Assembly (NCBI RefSeq): GCF_023898315.1
Contig: NC_064617.1
Span: forward strand, 716,489,202 to 716,553,201
Length of the DNA stretch: 64,000 nucleotides
Reading direction: 5' to 3'
Origin: Schistocerca nitens
Taxonomy: Eukaryota; Arthropoda; Insecta; Orthoptera; Acrididae
The notes under the pieces were generated by a model. That model was not told the DNA's origin. It saw only the letters and a program-made list of their open reading frames with translations, and searched no databases. This document shows positions 1 through 12,790 of the stretch, in pieces. Position numbers and translations under genes: made by a program. Position 1 is the stretch's first letter. Every line of letters starts with the position of its first letter.

Positions 1-529
1 TGCCAGGTTGCAAGGGTGCCGACAGGCTCGGCCAGACAACAACATCCAAGGCGGTGTCTGGCCAGTATCTAGGTTGATGTCCAGTTTCAGCCCTACACTG
101 CACTGGGTCGATGTCCAGTAGTATCTTCGGCTGTACTGGGACTGCTGCTGGTGAATGCTACCAATAGATGGGCTCCAAAGTATAGCTGACACAAAACTCA
201 GAGCATGAGCAAATGCTCTCTAGCAGCGGTCATGCATCATCTGAAATATTATGGTGGAAGGATATTTGTGAGATGTCAGGTGATGTGTGGTTGCAATGTA
301 ATGCCATGCTCGGATGGCCACAGTTGACGTGTGAGCTGCTGCTGGGTGATACTGATGCTTCTAGTGGAGCCCACTGGAATCTGGAGCAATGTGTTGCTGT
401 GTACACAAATCAGCAGCTTGCTTTTGTGGTCTGCCAATATTTAGTAAGCACACAATGTGTTCAGGCATGTTTGGGTGCTTTGGTGGACAAAGCCACAAGT
501 AAGTTTGATTCATCTGTGAAGGAGACCGC
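1..529. other. Unassigned sequence
   Basis: I recognise no gene or named repeat here. The string GATGTCCAGT occurs twice, near 76 and near 112. An open frame begins at 213, but only its last third, from about 530, resembles a known protein (reverse transcriptase C-terminus). The upstream part may simply be the diverged 5' part of that element or host intergenic DNA. Confidence 0.5.
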
Positions 530-1001
530 ATGTATTACATTGGAGTCACCTATTCTTGAGTACTGCTTGAGTGTTTGGGATGCATACCAGATTGGATTAA
601 AGGAAGATATAAAAGAAATTCAGAGGCGGGCTGCTAGATTAGTTACCAGTAGGATTGAATAACATGCAAGTGTTATGGAGATGCTTCGGGAACTCAAATG
701 GTAATCCCTGGAGGGAAGGAAACATTGTTTGCGAGCAAGGATATTGAGAAACTTTAGAGAACCAGCATTCGAAGCTGACTCCAGAATGATACTACTGCTC
801 CCAACATCCACTGCACGTTAGGACATCGGAGATAAGATACGATAAATTATGGTTCATATGGAGGCATATAGACAGTCATTTTTCCCTCTCTCTGTTTCGC
901 AGTGGAACAGGAAAGGAAATAACTAATAGTGGTGCAGGGTACCTTCTGCCATGCGTTGTACGTGGCTTGCGGAGTATGTATATAGGTGTAAAATGTAGAT
1001 A
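530..1001 (+). pseudogene. Non-LTR retrotransposon 3' end (RT C-terminus plus 3' UTR)
   Basis: The frame ending at 662 closes with LEYCLSVWD followed by IKEIQRRAARLVTSR, the conserved segment just after the palm of jockey/R1/CR1-type reverse transcriptases. Beyond the stop the same frame continues with stop codons through LRELKW, LEGRKHCLRARILRNF and YRQSFFPS, the usual C-terminal tail of these proteins. The fragment ends at GTGGCTTGCGGAGTATG and a TGTAGAT-type terminus, the same end seen in reverse at 36365. It is 5'-truncated and carries several stops, so it is a dead 3' fragment. Clade assignment is tentative. Confidence 0.75.
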
Positions 1002-1119
1002 TGGCAACTCGCTGGCCACAGTTAGGTTATACTGGAGGTGGTAGTGGCTAGGTGGCTCATACAGCCACAATAAGTGTCTTTGGCATAAAAATGCAGAATA
1101 TTGAAGCATATATGTGTTA

Positions 1120-2560
1120 AAAGCTATTGCATTGACTATTAGAATTATAAACATCAGGGATGTCACAGATCTTTGCAACTTAATTAATTCATGTCTGAAG
1201 GAAATTAAGGAAATTTTCCAGATAAAATGAAAAGAGGTTAGGTACAAAATAGGAAATCCAATGAGCTCTGACAACTACAGACCATTTAGTTTGCTTCTCA
1301 TTTTCTCAAAAGTTGTAGAAATAATAATACACAGTAGATTTATGTTATATTTGGAAAGAAATGCCATCATAAATGGTTGACAGTTTGCACTCCAGAAAGG
1401 AAAATTGACATGAGATGTGCATTTGAATGTATAAATATAATCACAATGGGATTATATCAAGGCCAAATCCTTTTTGTATATTTTGTGACTTATCTAAAAT
1501 TTTTGGTTTAATTGGCTGTGACATTTGAATAAGGAAACATGAACACTATGGGACTAGAAGAACTGCTCCTAGTAACTTTGAATCATACCTGCAAAATAGA
1601 AAAGCAGCAGTAGAAATACAATCCAAACAAAAGAAATATTTATCAGAATTTCAGTAAATTAATCAAGGTGTACCACAGGGTAGAATATTAGATATTCTGA
1701 TGTTAATGATATTTATAAACTATCTACCTCTAAATACTAAAAGAGAAGTGATTCTTTTTGCTGATGATAGCATTAGCATAATCATTGACACTAATTTACA
1801 GGATACCACAACAGAAGTGCCAATCAGTGGCTTGAAACCAATAGGCTGATTCTCAGTAATGAGAAAACTTAAATAGTACTTTTCAGGAACAATAACAGAA
1901 GTAAAATAGGGAAATCCTCAAAATTACAAACACTAGGTATGAATGTAGTTCAAACTGCTAATTTCTTATGGCTCACTGTAGATAACTGTTTACTGTGGAA
2001 AGACCACACTACTAGCAAACTAAGTTCTGTCACATTTGTTCTCTGAAACATTAAACCACAAGTACCAAATAATGTTATGTGAATGTATATTTCTCATATT
2101 TTAATGTTATCATGATCTGCGGCATAGAAATATGTATGGGGTCAGTTGAGTAGTACAGTTAAAATCTTCACACTGCAAAAAGTAATTATCAGAAGAATGA
2201 ATAACCCAAGAAGAACAGACAGCTGTAAACCACTATTCAAAGCACTTAAAATTCTTTCTTTCTACAGTATGTGTATGTATGAATTACAGTTTTTCTTCTT
2301 AGAAAAATAAGAACAAGTTTAACAAAAATGAAGACATACATAACTTTGTTACCAGAAACTGTATAAAGTTAAGTGTTCCTCAACAAAATGCAGCTGAATG
2401 TGAAAAAAACACTGCTAATGGCAGTAAAACTGTAAAAGTGTTTACCACTTTGTATTATCACCCTGAAAAAATTTAAACAACCAATAAAAATATTCTGTGT
2501 AGAAAGTCTCTTGTATTCAGCCAGTGAATTCATGTGAAATTCAGCAAACTGGAAATAGGT
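1120..2560 (+). pseudogene. Decayed non-LTR reverse transcriptase
   Basis: Translation with many stops and frameshifts shows RT landmarks in order. FPDKMK and NYRPFSLL (about 1215-1290) mark the RT start. LIFSKVVE follows, then a degraded palm with the DLPL-like and ADD-like region near 1715-1770. Next come WLETNRLILSNEKT (about 1830) and LGMNVV...FLWLTVDNCL..KDH (about 1930-2000). The region ends in VIIRRMNNPRRTDSCKPLFKALKIL (about 2180-2260, broken here for length). The order and strand are clear. No frame is longer than about 60 codons, so the copy is ancient. The 3' boundary is estimated. Confidence 0.7.
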
Positions 2561-5500
2561 ATATGGTGTGATAGAATTAAAATGTGTATAGGTAAACTGA
2601 AAACAGATAATTTGTAATTATGTATGGTGCTATTGTATTTAAAAATGATATACCTGTAATTATGACTGTTATAACACACAACCTAATTCCTGATAGTTAA
2701 AAAATATGTACTGCTGAAGAAACTTGCTCATATTATTTGTTAAAAAGAGTTTTTATTGCTATCAGACCAAAGGTATGGTTAAGACTCATCATTAGATATG
2801 TTTTGGTAAACAGTTCCATACATATCCATTGAATAACCAGTTTGGTCATTAGTTACAAATATGTATTATGTTAATTCTGTGCCTCAAATCATGTCCAGCC
2901 TTGGCAGATGGTTTTGTGAGAGTGTTTATTTATAATGTATGCCATGCGTACTAATGAGTAATCAAAGTAGAGCCATCCCATTTGTGCAAGTAAGATCTCT
3001 TTTCAAAATCAGTTGTAATGATATCAAAATAAGGACTGTCCAAAAGGATGTAAGCACTGGAAAGTTTTGATACCGTAATTCATACCCCCACCCCCACCCT
3101 GAATGCAACAACCATTCACAACTTATAGAGATTGGTTGGAGAAGGATCTTAGATGTGCTCATCCTTCTCTATACTACCTCATACGTGCTTAATGGGACTG
3201 ACAGAAGGCCAAGATCACACCAGCATGTGTGTGAAATGTTTTTACAACTTCTGTGGCATAATTCAGGCAGGATGAAGTTGCCTGTTTGCTCTCTCTCCTG
3301 CTGTGTGTTGTTGGTAAACAAAGGGTTACAAATACACAAATCTGCCTCCAGATCCCTGTATTGTTATTTGTATGAGGAACAATGGTAAACATAATAAGAA
3401 TCAGACATGAATCCACAGTAACATGAAATGATGCCATCAGTATCCTGAACTTCACCATATGGGCGGAGAAGGATCCAACAGCCCATTTTTCTTTCTTTCT
3501 TTTTTTTTCAGGTTAACATTTTGTGGGGGTGTTTGTGAGGTGATAGATAAAGAGGTGCAAGCCATTATGCTCACAGTTTTACAATTATTCTTGGACTGCT
3601 TCATATCTGTGTTCAAGACATCAGTAAGCAAATAGCTTGAAACTGTAAACTTTTAAAGCAAAATGTGACACATGTGAAACAAAAAATAAGATTTTGTTCA
3701 TAACTGTTGTTCAGCAGCAGCAGTGTGTATACCATTCCAGTCTGTTGGCTACTATTCGTTCCATATACTGTAGCTATTTCGTGATGTGGCAGAGTTTATT
3801 CTTCTAAAATGAAAGATGCCTATCTCATTCAATGCTTTTTTGACATAGGCTTGCTTATGATTTAAGCCTATACAGCATTGAACTTTTGAAGATGAGAGAT
3901 TAATCTGGTCAAACCAGTAAAGTGAAATTAAAATTTTTTGTGCAACTGATAACTGTTTTTTTTTTTTTTTTGGTGAGAAAAAATACATATAAACCAAATG
4001 TTTGAAAATATTAGCAGGCTTGTATGAAATTATAGCAAGTTAACATTTAGATATATTATTAATATTACAGTTCCATCAGGGCACAACGTCCATGGAATTG
4101 ATTGACACATGAGTCTTTGAGGAGGCCTTGATGAAGCCAGCCCAGTCCCATTGGAGTCTTGTTATTACAAATTTGTTAATAATATAACAGCTTGGAAATT
4201 GCATGCCTGTAGGCAGTACATTTGTTAAGTATAATTCACCAGTCCTTGTCCAGCAGTGTCCAATTAACTCTAGCACTTTTCTATATCACAAGGAGTATGT
4301 TTGTGGAGACTGTTGAGATTCCCTTTGGGCTATCTGGATGATGAAAGTATGGTATATGCACAGTAAGAAAGAATTCTGTTAGCAACACGCACTGGACCAT
4401 TTCCTAGAAACATTGCTTCTAGGAAATGATCCAGCGCGTGTTGCTTAGTCATTCTTAGCCCACTGCCTATGCTGTCTGAAATCTGATGGTGTTCTATTAG
4501 AGAAGACATGAAGCCAGGGAACTGGTGTAAATTTTAGCATGCTAGTGAAAATTCTCTTTGCTTCATTTAGCTGGACATTAATATTGCTGATATGATGGCT
4601 TCTAACCCACGCAGGAGCATAATATTTGGCAAAAGAGCATGCCGTTGATTGTGCTGCAGTGTGTAAAGTGTCTTCTTGATCTCCCAGTGTGATGCAGTCA
4701 ACTACTGATAATTTTATTTCTAATTTTATTTTTGTCTGGTTATTTCGAGATGTTTCCCAGCTGCTCTAGAGCGGTCATGTATAGCGTCTGGATGTTTAGG
4801 ATGTAAGTTGTAGTTTGTTTAATGTTGTTCAGAACAGATTGGTAACTTATTTTGGTTATCTTTGTTGGCATTCATTTCCCTTGTAATACTTACTGTTTCG
4901 AAGGAGAAGGAAGGAAACTGATACATTGTTCATTCAGCAACATTCAGAAAGTGACTAGCTGGTGGGCTCTAGTTTCGTTACTGCTTTTCATAATCTTTTG
5001 TCTCTGGCAACTCACTCAAAAGAATCCTTTTAAATTTTTTTTCTTTATTTTCAACATGTTTGGTTTTCAGGATCATCAGTTTTCACCTCATGATTGCTCA
5101 CTGATACTTTTGGATCAGCCTATCATAAATGTTGTCCTATAGACAGTAAAAAATTCAAATATGCTAAAGTTGTCACTTTACAAACCTATGGCATTTCGTA
5201 TCAACATTCATTCTAAGTGTTAAAAATCGTTAAAAATTCACACTGAAAAATTATTTCATGCAGTTGAGAGACTGTTCATACAGTGCTTGCTGTAATATAT
5301 TTAAAAGTAGACTTAATCTGTCTCATTCTCTGAAATATGCAAAATGTGGATAAGTCAGGTGACCTTCAAATACATGCTCTTTTGAGTGTAGAAACTTAGA
5401 AAAGAACAACTAAAAGTAGATTGTAAAAATGGGAATGTTCATTTTCCTTTTATTTTACTTTATTGCTTATATTCTATGCTATTTCACTTTCCTTTCATAG

Positions 5501-6000
5501 AGGTCAAAATTACACAGGAATGTTGCACCCTCTGAAGTATAATAGAGTTTTAAATGTTCTAGTTTGTGAAAGTGTTGCACTTTTGACAATAATAACTGAA
5601 TCAGAAAAACTTCTAGGTTTTCCCACTACATTCCTATTATCATTTCTCTTTGATGTGGACTGTGTTAAAAATAATTTTTCAGTTGTTGAATCATATTGTA
5701 AATTATTCTTCTCCCTAGCATAATGATGTGTCATTGACTACGTATGATTTTGTGAGATGGTTGTTGAAATGATGATGGAAAAATGACACTCGTGTTTATT
5801 TATGATTTGAAAGTGAAGTACAATATTTCTTTATTATATTCACTTTTTTGTTTAACTTATTCTTTCGTTTGAAATCTCTACTTCAGACTATGCATGGAGT
5901 AGTACCTGAGTCTAGTACTACTCTTTAAGATGAGGATACATATGGCACTGCATTTACTGTAAGCAGTCTTTCATTATTTTCTACATAAGCAGCTGCATGC
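2561..6000. other. AT-rich unassigned sequence
   Basis: I see no recognisable coding domain on either strand apart from the hairpin at 4381-4445. Short open frames (for example 4852-5142 plus and 3189-3458 minus) have no motif I recognise and are within what AT-rich DNA gives by chance. A C-rich run near 3087-3100 and a T run near 3957-3971 are present. The stretch is probably intergenic or intronic with very old repeats. Confidence 0.5.
4381..4445. other. 65-nt perfect-arm hairpin (miRNA-precursor size)
   Basis: Two 29-nt arms (4381-4409 and 4417-4445) are reverse complements with two mismatches and enclose a 7-nt loop at 4410-4416. The arms begin AGCAACACGC and end CCTAGAA. Size and shape fit a small pre-miRNA hairpin or a tiny foldback element. 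Nothing in the sequence shows that it is transcribed, and no flanking TIR or target duplication is evident. Confidence 0.45.
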
Positions 6001-6170
6001 AGCCACAGGTCAGTTGCCACAGCACTGTGAGCAATGATGTGTAGAACCCGACTCCCCTAGCAACAATGAGTCACACTTTTCAACCAGGGAGGGGAAATGA
6101 GTGTGAGTGTGAGGTGGGGGAGTCGGAGGGCCCCACAGGCGGGCCCAGCTACTTCTCAGACTGTCAGACT

Positions 6171-6231
6171 ATGGATTCAGGAGCTCTTGTTAAACAGCTG
6201 CAGGCAGCACTGTTCCCTATCTATTCAAAGG
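6171..6231 (+). CDS. Candidate first coding exon of a host gene
   Basis: In a GC-rich patch (about 6000-6240) inside AT-rich DNA, an ATG at 6171 opens a frame reading MDSGALVKQLQAALFPIYSK. The frame runs into a strong splice donor, AAAGG then GTGAGTAAA, with the GT at 6232. The 61-nt exon would leave phase 1. Upstream sequence (6000-6170) is GC-rich and could be 5' UTR. I do not recognise the protein and find no partner exon in the window, so the rest would lie beyond it or be hidden in the unassigned AT-rich DNA. This is an inference from composition and the donor site. A chance ATG is the alternative. Confidence 0.35.
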
Positions 6232-6239
6232 GTGAGTAA

Positions 6240-8265
6240 AACTGCTGCTGTCTTCCACATTTTGCAGTAGCTGGAAAAGCAAAATGTATCAGGGACAATG
6301 AGAATGTTTTTGTTTATTTTAAAATTACAAAATAAACTATTTTTAATTGTGATCTGTGGTAAGAATGCAGTTAAATAACTTGTGAAGTAGTGACTGGGAG
6401 ATGTTCATTTTCCTTAATCACTCAGTTTGTATCTGTTCAATAAATATTTTGTGATATTCCTCTATCTTTGGTTACTTTACTTGTCAGACTACTATCTCTT
6501 GAGTTTATTATTTTCCCAAAAGAAATAAGTTTGCATGCAGTGAATTTAAATGCTGTTTAATGCCACTCTACCTTCTTACCTTTTGGCAGATTACCCTACC
6601 TTTTCATGTACTGACTGCTAAGAATATAGTTTTACTTAATATTTTATGATAACCAAAATACAGAAATGCTTTTAAAATTCATACTTTAATTACAGAAAAT
6701 TTATTAACCCAGAGGTATTGTGTAAAAGTTTGTATGTGCTGTTTTAATGTTAATGGACATCTTTGTGTTTAAAGCAATGAAAAAACTGTTATTCACTTTT
6801 AATCTCAAGCCAAAAACCAAGTTTGAGTTTAATGTTAATGTTTCTCCTATCTAGTTGTGACTTAGGATGTTTGGACAGCATAATGCGAAATCAACCACTG
6901 TAATATGTACAAGACACAAGCTCTATCAATATTTGATTGTATTTACAAGAGCAATGAGAGGTAATAGTTAAGTTTTGTGTCTTAATGCTAAGTTAATATT
7001 TTTTTATTGGGGGGTGGGGGTCATTGAGTTGCCATTTGTGCTCCTAAATGTGCCTAAATCAATGCAGCAGTTAGCATTTTTTAAATCATTCATATTTGTA
7101 AATATAGATCTTGCACCCATAATTGGGAATACTATAGTTATTTACACAAAACTTTCAAACAAAGTTATGTACTGTTAGTCTGTTATATACATGCAGCTTC
7201 AGTAAGTGGATGCATTTTCTTCTCTCGGAAAATGGTTTCATATTAGCATATAATGTAAATTTTATTGTGATATAATCCATTTATCTGAATTGTTTGTCAA
7301 TAAGAAAGGGCTTTGAAACAGATTTATAGTCAGATTGCATGTGAAATGAAGGTACTTTCATAAAAAATAAATTCAGAGGGGAACCAAACTGTCAGTTGTT
7401 GTCAGTAATGCTTCTGACATAAGAACACTGTGAAGGTAATTCTGATGAACCCATGTTTCTGGCTCATTTAATTTATTATGAATTTCTGTTGTATGATTGA
7501 CTTTATTTTATGACTGCAAGTTGTTTCCATTGTTTAATGTCTTAAATGGTCTCTGTGTTGTCTAATCCAAGAATTACCTCAGTTACATGTGTTGTAATTT
7601 AGGCACATCTTAGAACTATGATAGGTAAAGAGAAAACTGTTCTTTTTTACAAAAGCACGTGGACTTTGTTATGAACAATCCATTGTAGTTTGAGAGTGAT
7701 AGAGGTGTTTACCAATATAGTACTAGAAGCAGAAATTATATGCATTTCTCTCTACTGAATCTAATTTTGGCACAGAAAGAAGTGAAATATACAGCTATAA
7801 AACTCTTGTGATAATCTGCCCAGAGAAATAATATGTCTGACAGATACTAGATGTATTTTCAAATGTAGATTAAAGTTGTCTATGAATTGTTAATTGTGGT
7901 TTAATAGTCTTATAATGTACATAATGTAAATAATTTTATTTAGGTACAGGAGACATGTCAAAATTGTGCTAAAACTTCACAATAAACGTTGAACAACCAA
8001 TCTTAGTAACAGCATCATAACAGTAATATAATTTGTTACATATATATTATTAATAAATCTTAATACTAAGCACCCCCCTCCCTGCTGCTCAGGTTATCAT
8101 TTCATCCTTTATGATTATTCTACCATTTCTCCACAGAATCTGCTGTAGCCTTATTTTTTAGAATCTCTGGCTTGATATTAAATATATCCTACCCATTAAT
8201 TTATTATATATTGTCATCCTCATATACTGTCAAGTCCATGCATATAATTTCAGTTTATGTGTGGG
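6240..8265. other. AT-rich unassigned sequence (possible intron)
   Basis: There is no recognisable protein motif, TIR pair or tandem repeat by eye. If the exon at 6171-6231 is real, this would be the beginning of a long first intron. A G-rich run (GGGGGGTGGGGGT) lies at 7010-7020. Confidence 0.45.
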
Positions 8266-8269
8266 TAGC

Positions 8270-9540
8270 ATAAAATTCTTTTTATTTCTCGTATTGTATG
8301 TATGGTTAAAATGATTGGCTTCAAATAATTTTTGGCTGCTGTGAAGGAAGATTACAATTTCATTAATGTATATGGAGGGAACGGTTCCACTTTGTAGTTT
8401 GCAAAATTATGGCTGACAAAATTCTCTTTGCTGTGCAGTACACATATATCTGACAATTTTCTTCTGCAGTTTCTATATTTGTGACATACTATTTGAACAT
8501 CCCAGAAAATTGTGCCATACCTAATAACGAACTCAAAATAACAATGATGTGTTATTTTTCATGTACTCATGTCAATAAAACTGCTTAATTAATTTTATGG
8601 GAGGTCAATATTTGTATTCCAGCTTAAGTTTGTGTCCTCATTTAGTCTAAGGAATTTGATCACATCACCTTCTTTCATAAGTTAATTGTTAAGTTGTATT
8701 TTAAGTACCATTCATTTGGAATGCTTGGTTTTTAAAGGTACCTTATGGCTTTTTTCAATATTCAGTTTCAACCTATTTGGCTGGAACTGGTTTTAGGATA
8801 TGAAGTTCGCTCATGATACAACTCAGAATTTTTTCTGCGTTGTAATCTTCAGTTAAAACCGAAGTATCATTTGTATTCAGAACTGATGGGGAATTTATAT
8901 TTATGGATAAGTCATATATGTAGAATAGGAACAGGACTGGCCATAAAATGGAACTTAAGTCATACCTTGCAACCCTGTACTCCATTTAGAATAATAATTC
9001 TTTGCAATTCCTATGATAATTACCCTTTGTTTTCTGTTTTGCAGGTATGGTGTAAGCCATTTCAGAGCATTGCCCTTAATCCCACATTTATGTAATTTGT
9101 AGATAAGCAAGGCATGGTTTGCAGAGTCAAAGGCCTGTAACTTTACTCCTCTGAGCCAATGCTTTCATATCTTCTCACTAAAATTATCCAGTGCATCCAG
9201 AGTGATTTTTCCTTGCTGGAATCCAAATTGGTTACTCATAATGTATCATTTTTTACAATAAAATTTTGTATCTGGTTTGCGCTTACTTTCTCTAGCACTT
9301 TTGACAGGGCTGGAAGAATAGAAATAGGGTGATGGTTTCCCAAATCTCCACTTGACCCATTCTTGAGCAGAGATGTGATTTCAGCATGCTTCAACATATC
9401 AGGAAAACATCCTTGTTCGAAAGATTGGTTGATAATTTGTGTTAAAGAATGTGCTATTATGTGGTACAGTGCTTTAATCACTTTATAGCCTTTCCATTTC
9501 CTGTACAAATTTGCTTTCAGTAGCAGCGCCTCTGTCAAAA
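8270..9540 (-). pseudogene. Decayed non-LTR reverse transcriptase
   Basis: On the minus strand the frame 9538-9236 reads QGCFPDMLKHAEITSLLKNG then NHHPISILPALSKVLEKV, the conserved RT N-terminus (usually NYRPISLLP). Continuing downstream with stops are SNQFGFQQG (about 9225), AFDSANHALL (about 9130) and GNALKWLTPYL, which matches the fold around RT motif A. A degraded DD region and the tail follow towards 8270. The N-terminal part is open for 100 codons, while the rest is broken. The 3' limit is estimated. Confidence 0.8.
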
Positions 9541-10015
9541 TTGGCTGAAAAGTTGATGGGGAGCCAATATATTACTAATAATGAAGGCTACACCAGAAAT
9601 TTGCAGTTCAAACACTTTACTAGAATTTTAACACTGAATGAGCTACTGTTTATCACCAGTTTGTGTCTCCTTTACTTTAATTATTTGACAGATAAAACAA
9701 ATAGCCACACACTACAGTCAGTTTGTTTTCTATAATATGATTGTTCAAGTGCAATAACCTAATACTAATGCAAATATTCATAAAAATTCAAGTTTGGTGA
9801 ACAAATAATTAGCACAGTCACTGTCTCTCAAATTTAATAGTCAATATTAGCAAGAGAGTGATATGCACAGTAAGTAACACTTTTCTTAGCCTAGCTCTGT
9901 TGTGAGTGATAATCATTATTGAAGTTTGACATAGTCCATGGGAATAACTTGTGTTAATAGTCAGTCATTAGGAAATAATGACTGAGTGACTGAATTAACT
10001 TCCAGACATGAAATT
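9541..10015. other. Unassigned sequence
   Basis: This is AT-rich sequence between the RT remnant and the mariner element. I recognise nothing in it. Confidence 0.5.
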
Positions 10016-10017
10016 TA

Positions 10018-11331
10018 CGAGGGTCATTCAACAATTACAGAGACAATTTGGTCTGGAGAAAAAACCGTTTATTTTAAAAAAACAATACTTTTTCTACTTT
10101 TCAACATAATCCCCTTAAACATTTATGCACTTGTTCCAATAGGCTACAAGCTTTTTTATTCCAGCCACAAAGAACACTTTATCTTGATGTTTGAACCAAT
10201 TTCCCACAAACTTTTTCACATCCTCGTTGTCTGGAACCTCTTCCCGTGTAATGCCTCCTTCATTGCACCAAACAAATGGAAATCACTAGGTGCTAAATTG
10301 GGACTGTAAGGGGGATGAGGTAGTACTTTTCAGCCCATTTTGTTGATGGTTTCATGGGTTACTTGAGCAATATGAGGATGTGCATTGTCTCGCTGGAGAA
10401 TCACACCTCTCCTCTGAGGTCCATGATGTCTCTATCTCATGACTGGCTTCATCTTGTTTCAAAGCAAATCCGAGTAGTATTGGGTGATCATTGTATGCTG
10501 CTCTTCAAGATAATTACAAAAAACTGAACCTTCAGCATCCCAAAACACCCTCAACATGACTTTTCACGCTGATGCTCGGGTTTTGAATTTTTTCTTGACA
10601 GGTGAGGTGGTGTGCTTCCACTCCATGCTTTGTCTTTTTGATTCTGGTTCATAATTGTGAACCCAAGTTTTATCACAAGCTAAAATTTTGTTGAGGAAGT
10701 GCTCACCTTCTCTTTCATAACATTCCTTTAGCTATGTGCACACTCTCAACCTTGTTTCCTTGTATAGCCACATCAACTCTGTTAGGACCCATCTTGCACA
10801 AGTTTTGCGGTACTTCAGCATGTTACAGATGATGTTATGAACTGTACCAGTACTAACTTGAACCTCATCAACTATCATTTCCACAGTCACATGGCAGTTG
10901 GCACGAATAATGTCATCAATTTGAGTTTCAAGTGAGGGAGCTGAAACTGCAACTGGTCAGCCAGAATGGTGTTCGTCAGTCACTGAGTCGCAGCCATTTT
11001 TGAACTGCTCCATCCACTTGTAAAAATTTGCATGATTCATACAACCCTCACCATAAACTTTAGACATTATACAGTATACATTCACTGGTTTCTCGCCTTC
11101 AGCAAGTAAAAAATGAATAACAGAACACTGTTCAACTAAAATGGATGTTTCAAGCAGACTCACCATCTTGAAATATATTTTTGATATTATAAACAAAATA
11201 ATGTTGATACATCAGCTGATCAGGGGTCATCCCAGTGATGCCAACTAAAAGCCGAAAAAAGTACTGAACTTGACCTACTAACAGTTTTTTCCCCAGACTA
11301 ATTTGTCTCTTTAATTATTGAATGACTTTCG
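10018..11331 (-). mobile_element. mariner transposon (DD34D type), minus strand
   Basis: Both ends carry a long imperfect terminal inverted repeat of about 50 bp. It starts CGAGGGTCATTCAACAATTA on the left and CGAAAGTCATTCAATAATTA when read inward from the right. The flanking dinucleotide is TA at 10016-10017 and 11332-11333, the usual mariner target duplication. The 1314-bp length is normal for a full-length mariner. The transposase inside is broken, so the copy cannot move by itself. Confidence 0.9.
10240..11196 (-). pseudogene. mariner transposase remnant
   Basis: The N-terminus (11196-10957, about 79 codons) contains AEGEKPVNVYCIMSKVYGEG and FYKWMEQFKNG, the mariner helix-turn-helix region. 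Downstream, with several stops and frame changes, are WDAEGSVFCNYL, ILQRDNAHPHIA (about 10390, second Asp) and SPNLAPSDFHLFG (about 10270, third Asp). Counting by eye gives 34 residues between the last two acidic positions, the DD34D signature of mariner. A stop codon lies between them. The family normally encodes about 345 residues that cut and paste DNA at TA sites. Confidence 0.85.
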
Positions 11332-11333
11332 TA

Positions 11334-11640
11334 GATAGCTTGTGCCACATTTCTGACTTGTAATTTGTACTGTATCATATGCAGTATATTATTCTGTATT
11401 TTTGGACACAGATCTGGCTCATTTCATGACTCATTGCAAACTGAATTTCATCTGAACAAAAATGGCTTTCAATGTAAATTGACAGTAATTAAAACTGATG
11501 TTGTCTCTTTGATTTATGTTTATGAGTAGTTGAGGAGATTCATTTTAACGTGGACTTTCAGATACAGTAATAATTTATGTTGAATTATGCTGCATAGTTT
11601 GGCTAGATATGGAATTATATTTCAGTAACGTCTCAAAAAT
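11334..11640. other. Unassigned spacer
   Basis: AT-rich DNA between the mariner and the RTE-like element. I see nothing recognisable. Confidence 0.5.
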
Positions 11641-12636
11641 GAGATCAACAGGAAGTGCAAAATGGGTCGGTGGGGATGGCTAGTGCACAAATGTAAGGGT
11701 GTAGAGGCATATATCACTAGGGGTAAGGTAGATACTGCCTACAGGAAAATTAAAGAGACCTTTGGAGAAAAGAGAACCACCTGTATGAATATCAAGAGCT
11801 CAGATGGAAAACCAGTTCTAAGCAAAGAAGGGAAAGCATAAAGGTGGAAAAACATATAGAGGATGTATACAAGTGTAATGTACTTCAGGGCAATATTATG
11901 GAAATGGAAGAAGGTGTAGATGAAGATGAAATGGGAGATATGATACTGCACGAAGAGTTTGACAGAGCACTGAAAGACCTAAGTCAAAACAAGGCCACAC
12001 GAGTAGACAACATTCCATTAGAACTACTGATAGCATTGGGAGAGCCAGCCATGACAAACTCTTCCATCTGGTGAGCAAGATGTATGAGACAGGCAAAATA
12101 CCTTCAGACTTCAAGAAGAATATAATAATTCCAACCCCAAAGAAAGCAGGTATGAAAATTACTGAACTATCAGTTTAATAAGTCATGGCTGCACAGTACT
12201 AACACGAATTCTTTACAGACGAATGGAAAAACTGGTAGAAGCCAACCTCAGAAAGGTTCAGTTTGAATTCCGTAGAAATGAAGCAATACTGAATCTATGA
12301 CTTATCTTAGGAGGTAGGTCAAGGAAAGGCAAGCCTACATTTCTATCATTTGTAGACTTAGAGAAAGCTTTTGACAATGTTGACTGGAATACTCTCTTTC
12401 AAATTCTGAAGGTAGTAGGGATGAGATACAGGGAGTAAAAGGATATTTGCAATTTGTACAGACACCAGATGGCAGTTATAGAAGTTGAGGGGAATGAAAG
12501 AGAAGCAGTGGTTGGGAAGTGAGACAGGGTTGTAGCGTATCGCTGATGTTATTCAATCTGTATATTGAGCAAGCAGTAAAGGAAACAAAAGAAAATTTGG
12601 AATGGGAATTAAAATCCATGGAGAAGAACTAAAGAC
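11641..12636 (+). pseudogene. RTE-like non-LTR element, 5' portion (linker and RT palm)
   Basis: This is the first half of an element I recognise as an abundant RTE-like family; the clade is tentative. The open stretch 11844-12074 holds the acidic linker and FDRALKDLSQNKATRVDNIP, the RT start. Degraded copies of LYRRMEKLVEANL and FLSFVDLEKAFDNVDW (motif A, about 12350-12385) follow, then VRQGCS-like motif B (about 12520) and SLMLFNLYIEQAVKETK. It stops abruptly at 12636, just before the expected catalytic Asp-Asp motif, where the SINE dimer begins. Stops are frequent. Confidence 0.85.
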
Positions 12637-12790
12637 TTTGATATATATGAAGACAGTAACTTGTTCTCGAAAGAACAGTTACTGTTGATGACCGTGCAGC
12701 TTTTCCCTGGAATAAATGATGACTAACTGACAATCTCAGCTGCCGACAGGTGTTGTTGTTATACCTCGATGTGGACAGCTAAAAATGTGT

